Assembly (NCBI GenBank): GCA_020850375.1
Contig: JADZET010000025.1
Span: 1 to 9,423 of the forward strand
DNA: 9,423 nucleotides
Source: Phycisphaeraceae bacterium
Lineage (GTDB): Bacteria; Planctomycetota; Phycisphaerae; Phycisphaerales; Phycisphaeraceae
Reading direction: 5' to 3'
This document shows positions 4,871 through 9,423 of the stretch, one piece after another. The position numbers were made by a program, and so were the translations under genes. The notes under the pieces were generated by a model. The model ran no database searches and was not told the origin of the DNA. It saw only the letters and a list, made by a program, of their open reading frames with translations. Each line of letters opens with the position of its first letter. Position 1 is the stretch's first letter.

Positions 4871-6547
4871 ATGTCACAAAACCCCGCCCCCTCCACCGTC
4901 AAATCGATGGACGACATCGTCGCTCTCTGCCGTCGCCGCGGCTTCATCTGGCAGTCCTCCGAAATCTACGGCGGCATCAACGGCTTCTGGGACTACGGTC
5001 CTCTCGGCGCCGAGCTCAAACGCAACCTCAAGGACGCCTGGTGGCACGACATCGTCCGCTGCCCCGCCACGGGCCCCCACGGCCAGACCATCGACATGGT
5101 CGGCGTCGACTGCACCATCATCATGAACCCCAAAGTCTGGGTCGCCTCCGGCCACGTCGGTGCCTTCGCCGATCCCGCCAGGAAATGCCCCGGCTGCGGG
5201 CACTTCGTCCGAGCCGACCAGTTGTGGGATGTCCTGGGACAGAACAGCGAATGGTTCGCCTCGCTGCTCCAAGAGTTCACGCCCGTCACCGGCCACATCG
5301 ATTCGCCCGGGTTGATCAAATGGGCCAAGGGCAAGGGCAAGAAACTCGCGCCAAACCTCGCCCTGGTCCGTCAGCCCGAGGTGGTTCTGAGTTTTCTCGC
5401 CACGCGCGTCAACGGCCAACCCGATGCCCCGCCCGACCTGCAGGAAATCGTGCGCTACCTCGCCACCGCCCAACCCCACGCCACCGGCTTGCAGGAGCCC
5501 TGTCCCCTTTGCGGTGACGCCTTGGGTGAATCCAAGCCCTTCACGCAGATGTTCGAGTCCTACATCGGCCTCGAAAAAAACGACGAAAGCCGCGTCTACC
5601 TCCGCCCCGAGACCGCCCAGGGCATCTTCGCCAACTACCGCAACGTGCTGGACACCTCCCGCGTCAAGATCCCCTTCGGCATCGCCCAGATCGGCAAAGC
5701 CTTCCGCAATGAGGTCACCCCGCGCAACTTCACCTTCCGCTCCCGTGAGTTCGAGCAGATGGAGATCGAGTTCTTCATCCACCCCGACACCGCCCACGAG
5801 TGGTACAAGTTCTGGCGCGACGCCCGTTACGCCTGGTGGCAGTCCATCGGCCTGGCCGGCGAGAACCTCCAACTCCGCGAGCACGACAAGGACGAACTCG
5901 CCCACTACGCCAAGGAGGGCGCCGGCACCAGCGACATCGAGTACCGCTTCCCCTTCACCGCCCCCGGCTTCGGCGAGCTCGAGGGCGTCGCCCATCGCAC
6001 CGACTACGACCTCCGCCAGCACGCCCAGCACTCGGGCATGGGCGACAAGCTCAAATACTTCGACCAGGAGCTCCAGGTCCAGCTCCAGAATCAGGGCGTC
6101 CCCAAGGAAGAGATCAACCAGCGCAGCCGCTACTTCCCCCACGTGATCGAGCCCTCCGCCGGCGCCGACCGCGGCACGCTGGCGCTCCTCTGCGAGGCCT
6201 ACACCCCCGACCCCTCGCGCCCCAGCGGCGTCTACATGAAGTTCCAGCCGCGCATCGCCCCGATCAAGGCCGGCATCTTCCCCCTCGTCAACAAGGACGG
6301 CATGCCCGAGGTCGCCGACAAGCTCTACCAGGACCTCCGCACCCAATACGCCGTCCAGTTCGACGAAAAACAATCCATCGGCAAGCGCTACGCCCGCATG
6401 GACGAGGCCGGCACCCCCTTCTGCTTCACCATCGACGGCGACACCCTCAAGGACCAGACCGTCACAGTCCGCCACCGCGATTCCCAGCAGCAGGAGCGCC
6501 TCAACATCGACAACGTCCCCGCCTTCCTCGCCGAAAAAATCGCCTAA
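4871..6547 (+). CDS. glyS: Glycyl-tRNA synthetase, single-chain (alpha2) type
   Basis: Charges tRNA-Gly with glycine using ATP; class II synthetase in the cytoplasm. The 558-residue chain is the homodimeric type, not the separate alpha and beta subunits of E. coli. It starts with the characteristic MDDIVALCRRRGFIWQSSE (13-31) and GGINGFWDYGPLGAELK (34-50). Motif 2 is FRNEVTPRNFTFRSREFEQM (278-297) and motif 3 lies around GADRGTLALLCEAY (431-444). ETAQGIFANY (247-256) is the family signature. Two CxxC pairs, Cys106/Cys109 and Cys211/Cys214, probably hold zinc. The C-terminal anticodon-binding domain starts near RIAPIKAGIFPL (461-472). At 558 residues it is longer than many bacterial homologues (roughly 460-510), the excess lying between the CxxC pairs (about 125-205), where codon use is also less C-ending. 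A consensus promoter ends 8 bases before the ATG and an intrinsic terminator follows, so it is probably its own transcription unit. Confidence 0.96.
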   Translation: MSQNPAPSTVKSMDDIVALCRRRGFIWQSSEIYGGINGFWDYGPLGAELKRNLKDAWWHDIVRCPATGPHGQTIDMVGVDCTIIMNPKVWVASGHVGAFADPARKCPGCGHFVRADQLWDVLGQNSEWFASLLQEFTPVTGHIDSPGLIKWAKGKGKKLAPNLALVRQPEVVLSFLATRVNGQPDAPPDLQEIVRYLATAQPHATGLQEPCPLCGDALGESKPFTQMFESYIGLEKNDESRVYLRPETAQGIFANYRNVLDTSRVKIPFGIAQIGKAFRNEVTPRNFTFRSREFEQMEIEFFIHPDTAHEWYKFWRDARYAWWQSIGLAGENLQLREHDKDELAHYAKEGAGTSDIEYRFPFTAPGFGELEGVAHRTDYDLRQHAQHSGMGDKLKYFDQELQVQLQNQGVPKEEINQRSRYFPHVIEPSAGADRGTLALLCEAYTPDPSRPSGVYMKFQPRIAPIKAGIFPLVNKDGMPEVADKLYQDLRTQYAVQFDEKQSIGKRYARMDEAGTPFCFTIDGDTLKDQTVTVRHRDSQQQERLNIDNVPAFLAEKIA

Positions 6548-6580
6548 CCCGCGACATCACCCTTGCAGCGCCCACCTAAG

Positions 6581-6615
6581 CCCAGGCACGGCGTGCCTGG
6601 GTTTCTTATTGTTTT
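6581..6615 (+). terminator. Intrinsic terminator of glyS
   Basis: CCCAGGCAC (6581-6589) and GTGCCTGGG (6593-6601) form a perfect 9-bp stem with a GGC loop, extendable by three pairs through the flanking AAG and TTT. It is followed directly by a T-rich tract (6602-6615). The tract overlaps the last codons and stop of the convergent HAD gene. There is no T-run on the other side, so it acts mainly for glyS. Confidence 0.9.
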
Positions 6616-7319
6616 CCCATCCCACTCCCCTCCACCAACCCCACAATCCCCCCCGCCTCATGCACGATCGCCTGCGCCCCATGCTCGCGCAGCTCGCTCT
6701 CCTCTCGAAACCCCCACGTCACCCCCACCGTAAACATCCCCGCCCCCCGTCCCGTCCGCATGTCCGCCGCCGTGTCCCCCACGTACATCCACCTCCCCGG
6801 CTCGATCCCCAGCTCCCGCGCGATCCCCAGCGCCCCCGCCGGGTCAGGCTTAAGTGGGCTTCCGGGGGTGATCCCCATCACCGCCGCGAACCGCACCCCC
6901 GCAAACAATCCCTCCAGGCACTCCACCACCGCCTCGTGCGGCTTATTGCTCAGCACCGCCATCACGATCCCGCGCCGCCCCAGCTCCCCGAGCATCTCCA
7001 GCACCCCCGGGTAGGGCTTGGTCAGGCTCATCCCATGCCGCGCATAATGCGCCTGATAGATCGGCCGCCCCTCCTCGATCCGATGCCTCTGCCCCTCCGG
7101 CAGCGTGTTACGGATCAGCGCCTCGAGTCCCTGCCCCGCCAGGTACCGGTACTCATCCACCGCCCGCCCCGCAAATCCAAGCTCCGCCAGCATGTGATTC
7201 GCCGCCGCCGCGATCGGCCCGAGCGTGTCCGCCAGCGTCCCATCCAGATCAAACATCACCGCCGCGAACCGAGCCTTCATGGCCGCAGGGGACAGGGAAG
7301 CAGTAGGGGGGTTAAGCAT
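6606..7319 (-). CDS. HAD-family phosphatase, phosphoglycolate-phosphatase-like
   Basis: A HAD hydrolase of 237 residues from ATG 7319 (224 from ATG 7280). Motif I FDLDGTLADT carries nucleophile Asp24 and acid/base Asp26. A helical cap follows (about 33-100). Motif II is Ser124 in VLSNKP, motif III Lys157 in LKPDP, and motif IV GDTAADM with Asp182 and Asp186. The C-terminal GVTWGFREESELREHGA is typical of Gph/PpaX-like enzymes, which remove phosphate from 2-phosphoglycolate or pyrophosphate; which substrate applies cannot be told. Conserved sequence starts near residue 14 (MKARFAAVMFDLDGT), so 7280 is a plausible start, but a promoter-like TATAAC lies only 9 bases before ATG 7319, favouring a leaderless start there. 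Neither ATG has a Shine-Dalgarno site. The last codons lie inside the T-tract of the convergent glyS terminator. Confidence 0.87.
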   Translation of the reverse strand: MLNPPTASLSPAAMKARFAAVMFDLDGTLADTLGPIAAAANHMLAELGFAGRAVDEYRYLAGQGLEALIRNTLPEGQRHRIEEGRPIYQAHYARHGMSLTKPYPGVLEMLGELGRRGIVMAVLSNKPHEAVVECLEGLFAGVRFAAVMGITPGSPLKPDPAGALGIARELGIEPGRWMYVGDTAADMRTGRGAGMFTVGVTWGFREESELREHGAQAIVHEAGGIVGLVEGSGMGKQ

Positions 7320-7328
7320 GGGCGGGCA

Positions 7329-7357
7329 GTTATAGACCAAATGCTAAATCCTGGCCA
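7329..7357 (-). promoter_or_regulatory. Putative promoter of the HAD phosphatase gene
   Basis: On the minus strand TGGCCA (7357 down to 7352, 4/6 of the -35 consensus) is followed after 17 bases by TATAAC (7334 down to 7329, 5/6 of the -10 consensus). The -10 box ends 9 bases before the ATG at 7319, the same geometry as the glyS promoter, suggesting a leaderless or nearly leaderless transcript. Confidence 0.45.
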
Positions 7358-7431
7358 CCCCGCTGACTTTGCAGAATTTAACGCGTTGCTTAAGCTGTGT
7401 TCGTTGCTCCCTGCTCGGGGGGGCAACCCCG

Positions 7432-7465
7432 GGTGCCTGGATGGGGGTCGGACGCGCCAGGCGTC
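7432..7465 (+). other. Hairpin in the leader of the flavin-reductase-like gene
   Basis: GCCTGG (7435-7440) pairs with CCAGGC (7457-7462), extendable by one GC and two GU pairs to about nine pairs, with a 16-base loop. A second small G/C hairpin lies at 7416-7431. The 192-base gap 7320-7511 otherwise shows only weak plus-strand promoter candidates (for example TTGCAG at 7369 with TAAGCT at 7391). It does not fit the FMN riboswitch pattern. Confidence 0.3.
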
Positions 7466-7511
7466 GCCCGCGGGCTCCAGTTCTTTCTCCTGACGACCGA
7501 GGCGGTGCGCT

Positions 7512-8018
7512 GTGGAATCAACTCCTCCGGTTCTGTCGGAACAGGCTCTCGCCGAGGTCTCCAAGGCCCTCGGACGCATCCCCTCGGGACTCTTCGTCCT
7601 GACCGCCCGCCACGAGGATCGCCGCATGGGCATCCTCGCCTCCCTCGTCCAGCAGGTCTGCTTCAATCCCCCCATGGTCTGCGTCGCCATCGCCAAGGGA
7701 CGCCCCATCATGCCGCTCATCAGCGAGTCCCGCCGCTTCGCCGTCTGCCAGATGGCCAAGGGCGACAAGGTCCTCATGCGCAAGTTCGCCGCCCCCAGCA
7801 TCCAGGGCGACGACCCCTTCCTCGGCTTCGAGCTCCTGCCCCACACCGCGCTCAGCCTCCCCGTCCTCGCCGGCGCCATGGCCTACCTCGAGTGCGAGGT
7901 CACCTGTCACATCGACGTTGACGGCGACCATGACCTCTTCGTCGGCGCCGTCCGTAACGGCGGCGCCAAGGCCGGCGACCCCTACGTCCACCTCCGCGAA
8001 GACGGCCTCAAGTACTAG
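7512..8018 (+). CDS. Flavin reductase-like protein (FMN-binding split-barrel fold)
   Basis: A 168-residue cytoplasmic protein of the flavin reductase-like (DIM6/NTAB, PF01613-type) family, which binds FMN and uses NAD(P)H to reduce flavin or a partner. The N-terminal core ALGRIPSGLFVLTAR (19-33), the stretch MGILASLVQQVCFNPPMVCVAI (39-60), then KGRPIMPLISESRRFAVCQM (62-81) follow the family order: GxxPSGvxVlT, asxvqQvsfxPPxv.va, and the 's..f.vn.l' strand with Cys79 here. AYLECEVTCHIDVDGDHDLFVGAV (124-147) is the usual closing beta hairpin. The start is GTG at 7512, supported by GAGG at 7499-7502. truA begins five bases after the TAG, so the two are almost certainly co-transcribed and may be translationally coupled. 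The physiological electron acceptor is unknown. Confidence 0.87.
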   Translation: MESTPPVLSEQALAEVSKALGRIPSGLFVLTARHEDRRMGILASLVQQVCFNPPMVCVAIAKGRPIMPLISESRRFAVCQMAKGDKVLMRKFAAPSIQGDDPFLGFELLPHTALSLPVLAGAMAYLECEVTCHIDVDGDHDLFVGAVRNGGAKAGDPYVHLREDGLKY

Positions 8019-8023
8019 CTCCC

Positions 8024-9106
8024 GTGACCGACTCCCCGTTGAAATCCGACGCTCTCGATCACCCCCTCCCGCGCCGCCGGTACAAGCTCCTCATCGCCTA
8101 CGACGGCAGCAACTTCCGAGGCTGGCAAAAACAATCCCCCGCCCCCGGAATCGCCCCCGGAATCGCCCCCTCCCCCGACCCCGCGATCGTCGCCGATGAT
8201 CCGAACGTTTCAGCCCCCGGCTCCCCCGGGGGGGACGCCCCTTCTCTACCCATCCCCGCCCCACGCACCGTCGCCGCCGTCCTCGAAGACGCCATCGCCC
8301 GCACCGTCGGCCAGCCCATCAGGCTCGTCGGCGCCTCCCGCACCGACGCCGGTGTCCACGCCCTCGGACAGGTCGCCCACTTCGACGCCGCCACCCGCAT
8401 CCCCACCGAACGCCTCGCCCAGGCCATCAACGCCCGCCTCCCCCGCGACCTCGAAGTCCTCTCGGCGTGCGCCGTCCCCGACACCTTCGACGCCATCACC
8501 GACGCCACGTCTAAACAGTACCGCTACCGCATCTTCAACGCCCCCCAGAAGCCTCTGGCCGTCCGCCACCTCGTCTACCACTGCTGGCGCCCCCTCGACC
8601 TCGACGCCATGGCCGACGCCGCCCGCCGCCTCGTCGGCACCCACGACTTCGCAGGCTTCGCCGCCGCCGACCACGGCCGCGTCACCACCGTCCGCACCAT
8701 CTTCGACTGCCACGTCGAATCCCACCCCCTCACGCAAGTCGCCGCCCAAGCCTTCTTCCCCCCACCCCCGCAAGCAACCCCGCCAGCCCACGCCCTCCAG
8801 CCCCCGGCTCCGCCGGGGGGTACCTCCCCCTCCGATCTCCCCGCCGCCCCCGCCAGCCCCGAAGGCCACCGCTTCCCCCCCCGCGAGGTCCACGTCGTCG
8901 TCACCGGCTCGGGCTTCCTCTACAACATGGTCCGCATCATCGCCGGCACCCTCGTCGAGGTCGGCTGGGGCCGTCTCAAGCCCGAAGTCGTCACCGAAGT
9001 CCTTGCCACCCAGAACCGCCGCCTCGCCGGCAGCACCCTCTCCCCCAACGGCCTGTGCCTCGAGTGGATCAAGCACCGCGAGCTCAACCCACCACCTCAG
9101 CAGTAG
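8024..9106 (+). CDS. truA: tRNA pseudouridine(38-40) synthase TruA with two low-complexity insertions
   Basis: TruA converts uridines 38-40 in the anticodon arm of tRNAs to pseudouridine. Family motifs are LLIAYDGSNFRGWQKQ (22-37), LVGASRTDAGVHALGQVAHF (101-120) with catalytic Asp108, YRYRIFN (166-172), HDFAGFAA (207-214) and GSGFLYNMVRIIAGTLVEVG (295-314). At 360 residues it is about 90-110 longer than usual TruA. The excess is two Pro/Ala/Gly-rich insertions: residues about 38-80, between GWQKQ and RTVAAVLE, and about 235-285, before REVHVVVTGSGF. In E. coli TruA both positions are short turns, so the core fold should be intact. Each insertion contains a CCCCCGG/CCGGGGG palindrome, and the first also has a 12-bp tandem repeat. 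The GTG start at 8024 is five bases after the flavin reductase stop, without a clear Shine-Dalgarno site; the exact start is less certain. Confidence 0.94.
   Translation: MTDSPLKSDALDHPLPRRRYKLLIAYDGSNFRGWQKQSPAPGIAPGIAPSPDPAIVADDPNVSAPGSPGGDAPSLPIPAPRTVAAVLEDAIARTVGQPIRLVGASRTDAGVHALGQVAHFDAATRIPTERLAQAINARLPRDLEVLSACAVPDTFDAITDATSKQYRYRIFNAPQKPLAVRHLVYHCWRPLDLDAMADAARRLVGTHDFAGFAAADHGRVTTVRTIFDCHVESHPLTQVAAQAFFPPPPQATPPAHALQPPAPPGGTSPSDLPAAPASPEGHRFPPREVHVVVTGSGFLYNMVRIIAGTLVEVGWGRLKPEVVTEVLATQNRRLAGSTLSPNGLCLEWIKHRELNPPPQQ
8141..8170 (+). repeat. 12-bp tandem repeat inside truA
   Basis: GCCCCCGGAATC at 8141-8152 is repeated exactly at 8153-8164 and followed by a partial GCCCCC. It encodes APGIAPGIAP in the first TruA insertion. 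The core CCCCCGGAA equals the left arm of the truD palindrome at 456-464. Confidence 0.75.
8214..8232. repeat. Short GC palindrome inside truA (copy 2)
   Basis: CCCCCGG-CTCCC-CCGGGGG: 7-bp arms and a 5-base loop. It is read in frame as part of APGSPGG (residues 64-70) in the first TruA insertion, in the same phase as the truD copy. Confidence 0.7.
8801..8819. repeat. Short GC palindrome inside truA (copy 3)
   Basis: CCCCCGG-CTCCG-CCGGGGG: 7-bp arms, extendable to 8 bp through the C and G flanking TCC. It is read as PPAPPGG (residues 260-266) in the second TruA insertion, shifted by one base in phase from copies 1 and 2. It differs from copy 2 only at one loop base. Confidence 0.72.
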
Positions 9107-9138
9107 ACCCCTCGCCTCGCCCCCCATACCCTATTCCC

Positions 9139-9423
9139 ATGTCCAACATCCTCGTCATCGGCCCTCATCCAGACGACCAGGAACTCGGCATGGGCGGCTC
9201 CATCGCCCGCCTTGCCGCGCAGGGTCACAACCTCCTGCTCCTGGACATCACCAACGGCGAGCCCACCCCCCCCGGCTCCCCCGAGATCCGCCGGCGCGAA
9301 TCCACCGCCGCCGCCGAGATCCTCGGCGTCACCCGCCAACTCCTCGGCCTCAAAAACCGCGAAGTCCAGCACACCCTCGAAGCCCGCCACGCCGTCGCCG
9401 CCGTCATCCGCCGCTTCCGCGCC
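9139..9423 (+). CDS. PIG-L/LmbE-family deacetylase (BshB-like), N-terminal part, runs off window
   Basis: The first 95 residues of a zinc-dependent N-acetylglucosaminyl deacetylase family protein. VIGPHPDDQELGMGGSIARL (6-25) contains the PHPDDxE metal-binding motif: His10 and Asp13 as zinc ligands, with Asp12 as the likely catalytic base. DITNGEPTPPGSPEIRRRES (36-55) is the second signature, which matches the BshB branch (NGEPTPxGSPExR). NREVQHTLEARHAVAAVIRR (73-92) also fits. The third metal ligand lies downstream of the window. BshB enzymes deacetylate GlcNAc-malate in bacillithiol synthesis, but close relatives act on other GlcNAc conjugates, so the substrate is not assigned. ATG 9139 is 32 bases after the truA stop, consistent with the same operon; no Shine-Dalgarno site is visible. 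Confidence 0.88.
   Translation, partial: MSNILVIGPHPDDQELGMGGSIARLAAQGHNLLLLDITNGEPTPPGSPEIRRRESTAAAEILGVTRQLLGLKNREVQHTLEARHAVAAVIRRFRA

Noticed and set aside
4874..6475. A 533-codon open frame antisense to glyS
   Set aside because: Its translation is a Gly/Val/Glu/Ala/Asp/Leu-rich mixture with no motif. It is what the complement of C-ending codons yields, and glyS on the other strand is certain.
6855..6872. CCCCCGGAAG in the HAD gene (minus strand) resembling half of the truD palindrome
   Set aside because: No opposite arm; it encodes the stretch just before the conserved KPDP motif, without an insertion.
7345..7511. Possible FMN riboswitch in front of the flavin-reductase-like gene
   Set aside because: The leader can form hairpins but lacks the conserved multi-stem junction sequences of the FMN element.
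9268..9283. CCCCCGGCTCCCCCGAG in the deacetylase gene, nearly the same as the truA palindrome at 8214
   Set aside because: The right arm is broken, and the encoded PPGSPEIR is the conserved family motif GEPTPxGSPExR, so the likeness is explained by protein sequence.

Overview
This is a very GC-rich window whose codons end overwhelmingly in C. Gene content and style suggest a planctomycete, most likely of the Phycisphaerae: a single-chain glycyl-tRNA synthetase of the bacterial/eukaryotic alpha2 type, a COG1821/MfnD-like ATP-grasp ligase of the kind seen in planctomycetes and methanogens, few Shine-Dalgarno sites, and Pro/Ala/Gly-rich low-complexity insertions in housekeeping enzymes. The taxonomic placement is inference; there is no rRNA gene here.

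Layout. Bases 1-844 (+) are the C-terminal part of the tRNA pseudouridine synthase TruD. It converges, with a 7-base gap, on an ATP-grasp ligase at 852-1847 (-). That gene shares a compact divergent promoter region (about 1848-2009) with a gene for an exported protein (2010-3245, +) that looks like two degenerate SIS-type halves. A SAM-dependent methyltransferase follows 28 bases later (3274-4023, +). After a 182-base gap comes a PilZ-domain protein (4206-4814, +), probably a cyclic-di-GMP receptor. Glycyl-tRNA synthetase (4871-6547, +) follows, with a good sigma70-type promoter placed so close to the ATG that the mRNA is probably leaderless, and an excellent intrinsic terminator whose T-tract runs over the end of a convergent HAD phosphatase gene (6606-7319, -). 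From 7512 a flavin-reductase-like gene (+), truA (8024-9106, +) and the start of a PIG-L/LmbE deacetylase (9139 to the window end, +) form a tight co-directional cluster.

Functionally the window is mostly housekeeping: two tRNA pseudouridine synthases (TruD for U13, TruA for U38-40) and one aminoacyl-tRNA synthetase, with small metabolic enzymes between them. No phage, IS element, CRISPR array, tRNA or toxin system was seen.

The most interesting signal is a family of short GC palindromes of the form CCCCCGG-n-CCGGGGG. Three occur in the window, all inside coding sequence, all in frame, and all inside Pro/Gly/Ala-rich peptide insertions of the two pseudouridine synthases (one in truD, two in truA). 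They look like small palindromic elements that tolerate or create in-frame insertions in surface loops of conserved enzymes. Other points worth a second look are the leaderless glyS promoter, a back-to-back promoter pair with overlapping -35 regions, a hairpin covering the probable ribosome-binding site of the PilZ gene, and a glyS insertion domain with codon use unlike its flanks.
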